A DNA stretch of 64,000 nucleotides from Verrucomicrobiaceae bacterium (GTDB taxonomy: Bacteria; Verrucomicrobiota; Verrucomicrobiia; Verrucomicrobiales; Verrucomicrobiaceae): NCBI GenBank assembly GCA_016795465.1, contig JAEUHK010000131.1:1-64000 (forward strand), in the 5' to 3' direction. The notes beneath the pieces are model-generated. The model was not told the origin of the DNA and did no database searches. It saw nothing but the letters and a program-made list of their open reading frames with translations. Below, in pieces: positions 51,379 through 59,663 of this stretch (the first letter of the stretch is position 1; the number at the start of each line of letters is the position of its first letter). Made by a program: the position numbers and the translations under genes.

Positions 51379-51816
51379 CTACCGGCCCGGCGTCGAACCG
51401 AAGGCCCGCATCCATGCGTAGAGGAGGGCTGGTGTCGTAGCGGAGGGACATGACGGCGGTGTCGTTTCGGCTTTCATTGCATCACCGATCCCCTTCAAAG
51501 TCGCCGCCAGTGTTTGAGGCACCTCCACCTCGGCGGGAAAGCCCTGGATCGCCCACGTCTGCTTCACCCGTTCCACCTCCGCCACCAGCTCGAGCTCGCT
51601 GATGCCCAGCCCGATGCAGAAACACAGTCGCGTCGGGTCCCGCAGACCGTGCCGCGCATGCTCCGCGTGCTGCACCTCCGCCCGTGAGACGTGGCACTGC
51701 GCCGCAAACTGCTCCTGTGCCAGATGCAGCTCCAGCCGCCGCCGTTTCAGGCAATACCCAAAGGCGAGCTGATGAAACGCCATCTCCGCTTCCATTTGCT
51801 GACGCGTCAGTTTCAT
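51379..51816 (-). CDS. XRE-like helix-turn-helix protein
   Basis: 145 residues. A probable Cro/C1-type HTH lies at about 15-80 (LAFGYCLKRRRLELHLAQEQFAAQCHVSRAEVQHAEHARHGLRDPT). The C-terminus is Pro/Thr-rich without a known fold. It is first in the XRE > Fn3 > collagen-like row and has the 44-bp and 21-bp repeat arrays upstream. This parallels the XRE plus array arrangement at 19.3-20.1 kb. Confidence 0.72.
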   Translation of the reverse strand: MKLTRQQMEAEMAFHQLAFGYCLKRRRLELHLAQEQFAAQCHVSRAEVQHAEHARHGLRDPTRLCFCIGLGISELELVAEVERVKQTWAIQGFPAEVEVPQTLAATLKGIGDAMKAETTPPSCPSATTPALLYAWMRAFGSTPGR

Positions 51817-51970
51817 GGGGAAAACAGGGGTGCCCTGAGGTGGTTGGAACAGGGCCGCCTGCCTACAACGCGAGGCCCCTCGCCAAAATTGGGGTGTCCC
51901 GCACCCAAAAAAGAGAAAATCCTTAGTGGTGTCCCCCGCCTACCCGCCCGCCCCAAACAGCCCCCGGCCA

Positions 51971-52022
51971 GTAACCGGGGCATTCCTGCCCCGCTCATCG
52001 GGCCAGGAATGGCCCGGATACG
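51971..52022. repeat. Double-hairpin repeat, copy 2 with complementary loops
   Basis: Two perfect 6-bp-stem hairpins: GGGGCA-TTCC-TGCCCC (51977-51992) and GGGCCA-GGAA-TGGCCC (52000-52015). Their loops, TTCC and GGAA, are complementary. The same unit occurs at 18440-18500. It lies between the XRE gene start and the 44-bp array. Confidence 0.78.
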
Positions 52023-52036
52023 GTGCCCCCGTCCCC

Positions 52037-52388
52037 GGATCACCCGACATCCTGGCTAGGATACCGCGATATCCGCCCCCGGATTGCCCGACATCCTGGC
52101 TAGGATACCGCGATATCCGTCCCCGGATTGCCCGATACCCTGGCTAGGATACCGCGATAACCGTCCCCGGATCACCCGACACCCTGGCTAGGATACCGCG
52201 ATATCCGCCCCCGGATTGCCCGATATCCTGGCTAGGATACCGCGATATCCGTCCCCGGATTGCCCGATACCCTGGCTAGGATAGCGCGATATCCGTCCCC
52301 GGATTGCCCGACATCCTGGCTAGGATACCGCGATAACCGTCCCCGGATTGCCCGATACCCTGGCTAGGATACTGCGATATCCGCCCCC
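52037..52388. repeat. 44-bp tandem array, eight units
   Basis: Units begin at GGAT in 52037, 52081, 52125, 52169, 52213, 52257, 52301 and 52345, exactly 44 bp apart. The shared core is CCTGGCTAGGATACCGCGAT followed by ATCCG or AACCG. Inside each, GGATACCGCGATATCC is a near-palindrome. Unit-to-unit variation is limited to a few positions. There are no unique spacers, so this is a minisatellite-like array, not CRISPR. It ends directly at four 21-bp dyad units. Confidence 0.93.
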
Positions 52389-52471
52389 GGATTTGCCAAA
52401 TCCGAGCTCGGATTTCTGAAATCCGACCTCGGAAACGCCAAATCCCATCTCGGATTTGAGAATTCCAGGCC
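52388..52471. repeat. 21-bp dyad units, four copies
   Basis: Units start at CGG in 52388, 52409, 52430 and 52451. Each carries an inverted repeat of its own, such as GGATTTGCCAAATCC or GGATTTCTGAAATCC. Period and dyad layout are the same as in the 19.3-19.6 kb array, but the sequence differs. Confidence 0.85.
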
Positions 52472-52867
52472 CAAACGCCCGAAAACACCCTCCGGCACCC
52501 GTCGCCTGAACAGTCTTCCCTCCCCGTCTCAAAGTCTGCCAGTGGCACCACTCCTTATTTCAAAATCCCGCGGCTCCGCCGCTCTCCAAAGTCTTCCCGT
52601 CTCGGTCACGCAAGCAAGGCCGGTTTCGCTTCTAGGCCGTCTTCGCCTTCATGACACGGGTGGGGTGAGGCGTTGTTTACACCAGACCGCCGGGACGGCG
52701 TGGGAAGCGAAAACCCGCGCTTTTCAAACGCCGCCAGTTTGCTCGACCGAAAGAGCCTCCCGACCGATGTCGCCCCCAACGGCAGCGCGTCCGGGGAATC
52801 CTCAACGTGTAAATCAAATGCAGGTTGCGTAGCATGGTTCACTACCTAGTCTTCGCGCCCTTTTCCC
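52472..52867. other. Gene-free region before the methyltransferase module
   Basis: 396 bp in which I see no gene, RNA or strong repeat. It should hold the promoter of the four-gene module that starts with GTG at 52868. Confidence 0.6.
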
Positions 52868-53938
52868 GTGTCACCACTCATTCAAGGCATTGATCTTTTT
52901 GCTGGGGCCGGCGGGCTGTCTCTTGGAGCGCAGCTAGCCGGCGTGACGGTAACGCATGCTATTGAAGAGAATAGAGTCGCTGCAAACACTTACAGGATCA
53001 ATCATCCTGAAACTCAAGTAATTGAGGCCGATATTCGCAGTATTGATCCACCTGCATTCAAACCCAAGCCCGCTGCGGTAAAGCTCCTTTTTGGAGGACC
53101 GCCCTGCCAAGGCTTTTCCACTTCCAATCAACGCACCCGGTCTGCCGATAACCCCAAGAATTGGTTGTTTGGTGAGTTCTTTCGGTTTGCAAGGTTTTCA
53201 CAGCCGGACTGGATTGTTTTGGAAAATGTGAAAGGCCTAAGGCAAACTGCGGATGGCCACTTCGAAGAACTGATTCTAAAGCAACTCGAAACCCTGGGTT
53301 ATGAAAGTGCATTGTGGGTTTTATGTGCAGCAGATTTTGGTGTGCCTCAGCGGCGCTACCGATTGTTTTTTGTTGGTAGCCGAACCGGAAGAGTGCCTAT
53401 GGCACCCAGTCCTCAAAAGAAAATCGTCACGGTCAAACATGCACTGGCAGATTTACCTGTATTGGGCGTCGGGGCTCATGAAGACGTTCTCCCATATCCC
53501 TGTGCCGCACGTTCCAACTATGCAAAGCAAATGCGTGGTGGCCTAACAGAGTGCTCGGGTCACCTAGTCACAGCAAATAACTCAACTGTTACCAAGCGAT
53601 ATCCACACATTCCACAAGGTGGCAATTGGCAAAATATTCCCAAAAGGCTGATGCAAAATTATTCCAATCTTGTGAATAGCCGCAGCCGTCACACCGGAAT
53701 CTACAGACGATTAAGCTGGGATGAGCCGTCGATTGTAATCGCCAATTATCGAAAGAACATGCTGATACACCCTGAACAGCATCGCGGTCTATCTGTCCGC
53801 GAGGCTGCGCGGCTTCAGTCTTTTCCTGACTCTTACCGATTTTGCGGGAGCATCGGACTCCAGCAGCAACAAGTTAGTAATGCGGTGCCACCTCTTTTGG
53901 CCAAAGCCGTTTTCTCCCAGATTCTAAACGCTGAATAA
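52868..53938 (+). CDS. C5-cytosine DNA methyltransferase
   Basis: 356 residues from a GTG start. Conserved motifs in order: I DLFAGAGGLSLG (9-20), IV GGPPCQGFS with catalytic C80, VI ENVKG (119-123), VIII QRRYR (161-165), a variable target-recognition region at about 200-300, IX VREAARLQSFP and X QVSNAVPPLLA. It should methylate cytosine C5 within a short sequence. No restriction endonuclease gene is adjacent. Instead it is followed after 3 bp by an HD-domain gene and an ATPase gene. The DNA is clearly AT-richer than the flanking chromosome, indicating transfer. Confidence 0.93.
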   Translation: MSPLIQGIDLFAGAGGLSLGAQLAGVTVTHAIEENRVAANTYRINHPETQVIEADIRSIDPPAFKPKPAAVKLLFGGPPCQGFSTSNQRTRSADNPKNWLFGEFFRFARFSQPDWIVLENVKGLRQTADGHFEELILKQLETLGYESALWVLCAADFGVPQRRYRLFFVGSRTGRVPMAPSPQKKIVTVKHALADLPVLGVGAHEDVLPYPCAARSNYAKQMRGGLTECSGHLVTANNSTVTKRYPHIPQGGNWQNIPKRLMQNYSNLVNSRSRHTGIYRRLSWDEPSIVIANYRKNMLIHPEQHRGLSVREAARLQSFPDSYRFCGSIGLQQQQVSNAVPPLLAKAVFSQILNAE

Positions 53939-53941
53939 CAC

Positions 53942-55036
53942 ATGCCTGACGAACTTCACAGAAACAAAATGGCTGCCTGGATGCTAAGACAATTCAACAA
54001 GGATCCCGAAGAGTTTCCAGGTCACGGACAAATTGCATACGATAAAATCTTTCTGAGCGTTGAGCAAGAACTCAATAAAATACACAAGGAGGTGGGGTCA
54101 TTCGCCGCTATTAGTGATAAACAGGGCTTTCTAACGGATCATGGACCGGAGCACATCGCAATGGTCATGCGTAGAGCAAAAGAGCTGTCGGACACATCAA
54201 GCGACGACAAACCATTCGAGACCCCGCTAAAACCCTACGAAGTTTTCATTCTTCTCTTGAGTTGCCACTGCCATGACGTTGGGAATGTCTATGGTCGCGA
54301 GGGGCATGAGGCAAGAATCATGGATGTGATAATGAAGATTCCGCAGTATGGTGAACTCAAACCATCGGAATGGCGATTGATTGCGCAAATTGCCACGGTG
54401 CACGGTGGCACGATCGATGACGATAAAGATACCATTGGCAAAGCTATCGCGTCTGGCCAGGTGGATTTATGTGGGAAAACAATTCGCCCCCAACTGTTAG
54501 CTGCAATCCTGCGCCTAGCAGACGAACTTTCGGATGACTCGTCAAGAGCCAGTAACTATGGCTTCAAATTAGGAACCATTCCGCGAGAAAGCGAAATCTA
54601 TCATCGTTTTGCCAAGTGCCTGGAAACTGTTCGCATCAACACGAAAGACAAGTGTATTGAACTCGGGTTTGTCTTGTATCCAGACGACTTAAACAAGCCC
54701 TTCGGATATCTCAAGGCCACCGTCAAAAGCAAGGTGAAGGAGAAGTACCTGATTGATGAAATCTACAAGCGGACCAAAAAAACGTTCTGCGAGTTAATGT
54801 ACTGCATGAAGTTCATGCGTATGTGGCCCAATCATTATGATCGGGTCAAGGTAGACTTGAAAGCCTTTGTTTCACACCAATCGTTTGCCCCATTTTACGC
54901 ACTAAGCTTCACCCTTACCGACAAGGGCTATCCAAGCCAGGTATCAACCGACATCAAACAGCTTTGCGATGGATTCGATGGGCTGGATGGAAGCGCGTTA
55001 AAAGCAAAATACGAGGAGGCAAAACTCGATGTCTGA
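53942..55036 (+). CDS. HD-domain protein (predicted metal-dependent phosphohydrolase)
   Basis: 364 residues. The HD-superfamily metal-binding set is complete: H67 (or H71) in TDHGPEH, H111-D112 in CHCHDVGN, H154 in ATVHGG, and D194 in LRLADELSDD. The rest (about 210-364) has no recognisable domain. HD proteins cleave phosphate esters, including nucleotides and nucleic acids, and an HD family is known among biological-conflict systems; membership here is a guess. It lies 3 bp after the methyltransferase gene and overlaps the ATPase gene by 8 bp. Confidence 0.82.
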   Translation: MPDELHRNKMAAWMLRQFNKDPEEFPGHGQIAYDKIFLSVEQELNKIHKEVGSFAAISDKQGFLTDHGPEHIAMVMRRAKELSDTSSDDKPFETPLKPYEVFILLLSCHCHDVGNVYGREGHEARIMDVIMKIPQYGELKPSEWRLIAQIATVHGGTIDDDKDTIGKAIASGQVDLCGKTIRPQLLAAILRLADELSDDSSRASNYGFKLGTIPRESEIYHRFAKCLETVRINTKDKCIELGFVLYPDDLNKPFGYLKATVKSKVKEKYLIDEIYKRTKKTFCELMYCMKFMRMWPNHYDRVKVDLKAFVSHQSFAPFYALSFTLTDKGYPSQVSTDIKQLCDGFDGLDGSALKAKYEEAKLDV

Positions 55037-56831
55037 ACTGCTAAAAGATAATCCATTCGCAGTGCAAAGCCCCGATGACATCTCCGCCGGAGATGCTCAT
55101 GATCTATTTGTCGATGTGTTCACGGATTTTGATAAACTTCCGTTGGTTGGTCATACATTCATCCATGGCCCCAGAGGGTCCGGGAAAAGTATGATGTTCC
55201 GTTATATGCAAGCGGATTGCCAGTCTATTGCGAAAGGTAGACCGGTTCATGAACTCCCCTATTTCGCCGCATATGTTCCAATCAAGAATATGCAGACGAA
55301 CTTCACGGAACTAAAGAGACTTGAAGGGCATGCTGCCAACTTTGTTATTAATGAGCATGTTCTCAGTATATACATAGTAGAAAAACTCCTCGACGCTCTC
55401 CGCACCGGCAAGATAGAGTTCGACTACGCATCGACAACCGTCGAGCAAGCTCAGGAGGTCTTCACTAATTCGTTCTGTAAACCACTGGCGCAATGTCGAT
55501 GGAAGGGGGATAACCACATAGATAAAATCGATTCGGTTCCATCCCTTTTCAGAGTGATGCACGAGGTGGCTCTCAAATTAGTTCAAGAACTGAATGCGTT
55601 CTTAAAGATTCTATCAATGAATCAAGCTGCGGTTGAGGATTATGATGGGCCGCTCTGCGGCTACCATGATTTCATTTTACCACTTTTCCGAGGATTACGC
55701 ACGCTGCCATGTTTTCCGCAGGCACCTTTTTTTCTACTAATAGATGACGCAGACAACCTTAATGTCGCTCAAACTCAATTGCTCAATGCATGGATAGGAA
55801 CCCGCACTCACTCTGAAGTGAGTCTCAAAGTTTCTACGCAATTGCGGTACAAGACGTACCTTACACATACGGGACGCAGCATCGACTCCCCTCATGATTT
55901 CTCGGAGATTCAGATTTCGACCATCTACACATCAAGTCATAGGCGATACTTTGATCGAGTGAAGGCGATCGTTGAGAAAAGACTGCGAAAGGCAGGTATC
56001 ACAACGAGCACAGAAGAGTTCTTCCCAGAAGATCAGAACCAAGTTGAAGAAATTGCAACGATAGCTGAGCGAATTCGAGCTGACTGGGATAGAGGCGAAG
56101 GCAGGGGAGCCCGTAGCCGCGACGATGTCACTAGATATTCCCGCCCCGAATTCATCCGCAGCCTTGGTGGTAACAGAAAATCCACTTCAACCTATTCGTA
56201 TTCCGGCTTCAACCAGCTGGTGAGCCTTTCATCGGGAGTTGTTCGGTGCTTTTTGGAGCCTGCCTCCCATATGTACAGCGAACAGAAAGCAACGATAGGC
56301 ACGGCTGGTACTGTTAAATGTATTGAACCGGCAATTCAAAATCAGAAAGCGAGAGAGTTCGCATTAAAATTTCTTCACGCGGATATTGAAAAGCTCAAAA
56401 GAGACTTTGTAACCCAGGGTGAAGAACGCCTGTCCACCTTGGATAAACTTGAAAACCTACTACATGCACTTGGGGGCACCTTTGCTGGTCTCCTCGATTC
56501 AGATCGTGCGGAGCGGAGAGTTTTCTCAATCGCGTTTTCGGACAAACTCGATAAGGAAGTGTCAGAAACTCTCAGGCTAGGTGTCGAAGAAGGATATTTT
56601 CACGAATCGACAATTGGAAACAAAGAAGGAACCGGCCGCACAAAACTGTTCGTCCTAAACCGAGTTTTGGCCCCCTGCTTTAACCTCGATCCAACGAGCT
56701 TCGCAGGTTATCTGTTTGTTACAAATGAACGGGTGAAACAAGCGATGCGAAGTCCATCCTCCTATTTGCGGGATTTGGAGAAAGTTGGGCACAGAAACTT
56801 CTTTGATTCCGAGCAATTGGAGCTTCTTTGA
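55029..56831 (+). CDS. P-loop ATPase, ORC/CDC6-like AAA family
   Basis: 600 residues. It opens KDNPFAVQSPDDISAGDAHD and has Walker A GPRGSGKS (47-54) and Walker B FFLLIDDAD (D239-D240). The N-terminal NPF motif and GPRGSGKS context resemble the ORC-CDC6-like AAA ATPases annotated in bacterial accessory regions. The C-terminal 250 residues are helical with a possible winged-helix part, without known catalytic motifs. It is probably the NTP-dependent sensor or switch of the module. Start overlaps the HD gene by 8 bp; 3 bp separate it from the next gene. Confidence 0.8.
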   Translation: MSELLKDNPFAVQSPDDISAGDAHDLFVDVFTDFDKLPLVGHTFIHGPRGSGKSMMFRYMQADCQSIAKGRPVHELPYFAAYVPIKNMQTNFTELKRLEGHAANFVINEHVLSIYIVEKLLDALRTGKIEFDYASTTVEQAQEVFTNSFCKPLAQCRWKGDNHIDKIDSVPSLFRVMHEVALKLVQELNAFLKILSMNQAAVEDYDGPLCGYHDFILPLFRGLRTLPCFPQAPFFLLIDDADNLNVAQTQLLNAWIGTRTHSEVSLKVSTQLRYKTYLTHTGRSIDSPHDFSEIQISTIYTSSHRRYFDRVKAIVEKRLRKAGITTSTEEFFPEDQNQVEEIATIAERIRADWDRGEGRGARSRDDVTRYSRPEFIRSLGGNRKSTSTYSYSGFNQLVSLSSGVVRCFLEPASHMYSEQKATIGTAGTVKCIEPAIQNQKAREFALKFLHADIEKLKRDFVTQGEERLSTLDKLENLLHALGGTFAGLLDSDRAERRVFSIAFSDKLDKEVSETLRLGVEEGYFHESTIGNKEGTGRTKLFVLNRVLAPCFNLDPTSFAGYLFVTNERVKQAMRSPSSYLRDLEKVGHRNFFDSEQLELL

Positions 56832-56834
56832 TTT

Positions 56835-57815
56835 ATGGACACTGTACAAGAGTTCGCACTACACTCCTTAAATGAGGAGTTGCCGGCTCGGATTGATCTG
56901 TTCATCGCTTCCGCTAGCTTTGAGTCACGGTCGTTGCAGATCGCAAAAAACCTCGACAAAGACCGCATTGAGAGCATTTGCATTGCCTCCAACGCCAATC
57001 ATTCTTCATACAATGGTGAGAATCGCGATGCATTGATTCAGCTTTTTGAGAAGGCACCGCCACAAATGGCAACGCTTGACCTTGATAGTGATGACCCAAT
57101 CAAGACGGCCGATGCATTTCTCACGATATCCCGAGACTTCGTGCATTCAACAGCCCCAGTGATTGTGGTTGATGTAACGGCATTCACGAGAGAATCTCTT
57201 GCTATTCTTTTAGCAGTTCTTCGTCTCAAGCTCCCGCCTGACACGCAGGTAACCTTCCTTTACAACCCTGCGACATCATATGGGGATCCAAACAAGTTGT
57301 GGTTATCGAAGGGTTTACGAAAAGTCAGATCGATTCTCGGATTCCCTGGGGAGATCATACCATCAAGGCCTAATCACCTGATTGTTTTGCCGGGGTATGA
57401 ACTTGAAAGAGCATCAAGCTTAATAGCCTCTTATGAACCAAACTCTTTATCAATAGGAATGGTGCCCAAAGAAGCGAATTTTGCGACAGACTTTTTCAAG
57501 CAGCAAACAGAGTTTGTGAGGCGCCTGCAACAATCATACTCATGCCGTCGAATCGAGATTTTTGAGTTCTCGGCTCGGGACCCTATTAGAACCCGAGATT
57601 CAATTTTGGTTGCCGCAAAGGCTTACCCTTCTTCCAATAAAATCGTGATTCCATTAAATTCGAAGCCGTCAGTGATTGGCGCTTGTTTGGCGTGCTTTAA
57701 ACGTGAAGATCTTCAAATGGGATATGCTCAGCCTAAGCGCTACAACACCCTGAGTTATTCAAGGCCTTCCGACCGGGTGTGCAAGATGACAATTGCGCTT
57801 TGGTCGAAATCCTAA
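56835..57815 (+). CDS. Unknown alpha/beta protein of the methyltransferase-HD-ATPase module
   Basis: 326 residues with no family I recognise. Alternating beta-alpha segments suggest a Rossmann-like fold: IDLFIASASFESRS, ESICIASNAN, PVIVVDVTAFTRESL, TQVTFLYNPATSYGD, HLIVLPGYELERAS, NSLSIGMVP, and NKIVIPLNSKPSVIGAC. FESRS, DVTAFTRE and LPGYELERA are candidate functional motifs. No signal peptide or transmembrane helix. It is the last gene of the module, 3 bp after the ATPase. Its fixed place suggests a sensor, regulator or effector role. Confidence 0.75.
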   Translation: MDTVQEFALHSLNEELPARIDLFIASASFESRSLQIAKNLDKDRIESICIASNANHSSYNGENRDALIQLFEKAPPQMATLDLDSDDPIKTADAFLTISRDFVHSTAPVIVVDVTAFTRESLAILLAVLRLKLPPDTQVTFLYNPATSYGDPNKLWLSKGLRKVRSILGFPGEIIPSRPNHLIVLPGYELERASSLIASYEPNSLSIGMVPKEANFATDFFKQQTEFVRRLQQSYSCRRIEIFEFSARDPIRTRDSILVAAKAYPSSNKIVIPLNSKPSVIGACLACFKREDLQMGYAQPKRYNTLSYSRPSDRVCKMTIALWSKS

Positions 57816-57960
57816 GTTTGCCCGCACTTGAATGCAGCGTTTGTGGAGCGGTAATAGTCGTATCGTCAGCCCCCCGCTAAAGTCGTTGAAGAAAGCTTTA
57901 ATTCCGCTGGCGGAGCCATCGCTGCCGACTTCCTTCGGCGGCATCCAACCACCACCTCGC

Positions 57961-58335
57961 ATGCGTCCTTCCTTTCATGGGCCGGTGAGACGGGCGACGG
58001 CGAAGCCGGGTCGCCTCAAGAACTATCGGCTGCGGGTGGTGTGGGAGCGGGAATGGGAACGTGACCCACGGTATGAAGCCAAGTGCCGCCAACGCGCCCT
58101 GGCCTCGCGACAGCGGGAGCGGTTTCTTCTCGGTGTCATCCTCCTCGGTGCCTTGCTCGGCGCGACGCTGGCCGCCTGGCAAGGCTACCGGATCTATGGC
58201 CCCAACGGCATTCCCGCCGGACTCATCCTCGGCAGCCTCGGTGGAGCCGTGGCGGGGCTGCTAAGCGTGGTGCTGCTGGTGGTCTTCATCCTCCTCGGGA
58301 TCGCCGCCGTGGGAATGCTGGTGCTGGGCAGCTGA
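57961..58335 (+). CDS. Small membrane protein, function unknown
   Basis: 124 residues from the ATG at 57961 (MRPSFHGPVRRATAK); the frame is open further upstream to 57832, so the start is uncertain. A basic N-terminus (VVWEREWERDPRYEAKCRQR) is followed by two transmembrane helices (FLLGVILLGALLGATLAA; GGAVAGLLSVVLLVVFILLG). High GC sets it apart from the preceding module, so it is probably not part of it. Confidence 0.6.
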   Translation: MRPSFHGPVRRATAKPGRLKNYRLRVVWEREWERDPRYEAKCRQRALASRQRERFLLGVILLGALLGATLAAWQGYRIYGPNGIPAGLILGSLGGAVAGLLSVVLLVVFILLGIAAVGMLVLGS

Positions 58336-58926
58336 CGGCCCATCGGGGACAGACGATCCAGAATAGTCGATCGGATGAGACCGCAGGACCGCCTGAAGGC
58401 GGGACTACAGAACGCCGAGCGGGCGGAGCGCTTCGCGCATAGACGATAGCCAATAGACGATAGCCTGAGCGGGCTAAAGCCCGAACGATGAACGGGGAAC
58501 CAGGAACGAAGAACCAAGAACGGCGGACATGAGTGTCCGCGCTCCCCTCTGACTTCTCACCACTCACGGTCTCCCTGTCTCCAAGTCTCCTCAACCCGGC
58601 CGCCTGAAGGCGGGACTACAGAACGCCGAGCGGGCTGAAGCCCGAACTACGAACTAGGAACCAAGAACCAAGAACCAAGAACCAAGAACGGCGGACAGGC
58701 TGCGAAGCCGCGAAGCGAACCCCGAACGACGAACGAAGAACCAGAAACAGGTTAGAAAAAACGCCGGAGGATTTGAAGGCGTTTTAGACAACCCGCAGGG
58801 TTGGGGCGTCGCCCCGACAGCGCGGGGAGCGATGGAGTCAAACCTGTTCTACGTTCTCTCGCGGTGGGCTTGGCTTGATTTGACCTGGGCCTTGCGCAAG
58901 CTGCCGCGGCCCGTATCCTATGCAGC
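58336..58926. other. Gene-free region rich in hairpin repeats
   Basis: 591 bp without a gene. It holds two copies of the repeat CCGCCTGAAGGCGGG followed by ACTACAGAACGCCGAGCGGG (58389 and 58600), runs of GAACCAAGAAC words, the GCGGACAGGCTGCGAAGCCG unit (about 58690) that is inverted relative to 50.2 kb, and GCGGGGAGCGATGGAGTCAA (about 58825), also near 50.6 kb in slightly different form. Confidence 0.78.
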
Positions 58927-59124
58927 ATGACGACCCAGGAGAACATCGCCCGCTGGCGCAGCCTGCCGCCGGAGGAGAAACTGCGCCGCCGCTGGGAGGC
59001 GATCCCGCTGGATGTGGCGCAGAGCATGGCCTTCGAGCGGGAACCGGTGCCGATGGAGCGGATCACCGCGACACTCGCCCGGATCGAGCCACCCGCTTTG
59101 TTGAAACCACGCACGGGGTCCTGA
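58927..59124 (+). CDS. Putative antitoxin of a Fic-type toxin pair
   Basis: 65 residues (MTTQENIARWRSLPPEEK at the start; basic, helical). A short charged protein directly upstream of and overlapping a Fic gene fits an antitoxin of the FicA/VbhA kind by position and size, but I cannot see the inhibitory [S/T]xxxE[G/N] motif clearly (candidates: SMAFEREP). The stop TGA at 59122-59124 overlaps the presumed CTG start of the Fic gene. Confidence 0.6.
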   Translation: MTTQENIARWRSLPPEEKLRRRWEAIPLDVAQSMAFEREPVPMERITATLARIEPPALLKPRTGS

Positions 59125-59663
59125 GCTACACGGAACTGGCCCCGCTGCTGGCGGAGCGCGTGACGGTGGTGGAGGCGGCCCTGTATGGGGGCGTGTTCCA
59201 GGACTGGCCGCTGGATGACCGCCTCGTGGCGGAACTGCACCGGCGTCTCTGTGGTGACCTGGTGCCGGAATGGGCCGGGAAGTGGCGGGACATCGAGGTA
59301 CGGGTGGGAAGGCTGGAGCCCCCGCCGCCTTTTCAACTGCCGATGCTGATGCGGGACTACGGGCTCGATCTCCAGGCGCGCTGGCCTGAGGCGGAGGCGG
59401 GCGGCATGGAGCGGTTGCTGGAGTTTCTGGCCTTTGCCGAAGGGCGTTTTCTCACGGTGCATCCCTTTCGCGATTTCAACGGGCGGACCATTCGCCTGCT
59501 GCTCACGGAACTGCTGAGGCGGCTGGATCTGCCGCGTGTGACACTGGCTCCTGAATCCGAAGAGGAACGCCAGCGCTACTTTGCCGCGCTGGAGGCTGCG
59601 GATGGGCATGACTGGCAGCCGTTGATGGCGTTGTGGAATGCCCGCCTGCAAGAGGCGGAGTGA
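59121..59663 (+). CDS. Fic-family protein, probable toxin, with presumed CTG start
   Basis: 180 residues if initiated at CTG 59121, which overlaps the upstream stop as CTGA, the position where ATGA would be expected. No ATG, GTG or TTG suits the homologous N-terminus (SYTELAPLLAERVTVVEAAL). The Fic motif is HPFRDFNGRTIRLL (H114), with Phe in place of the usual first Gly of DGNGR, so activity may differ or be lost. The frame is open further upstream but that part is out-of-frame antitoxin. Alternatives: a frameshift fusing both frames, or a lost start codon. Confidence 0.68.
   Translation: MSYTELAPLLAERVTVVEAALYGGVFQDWPLDDRLVAELHRRLCGDLVPEWAGKWRDIEVRVGRLEPPPPFQLPMLMRDYGLDLQARWPEAEAGGMERLLEFLAFAEGRFLTVHPFRDFNGRTIRLLLTELLRRLDLPRVTLAPESEEERQRYFAALEAADGHDWQPLMALWNARLQEAE

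Noticed and set aside
52037..52471. CRISPR array
   Set aside because: Units repeat every 44 or 21 bp with no unique spacers, and no cas gene is present.
52868..53938. Ordinary type II restriction-modification system
   Set aside because: The methyltransferase is clear, but none of the three tightly linked partners resembles a restriction endonuclease.
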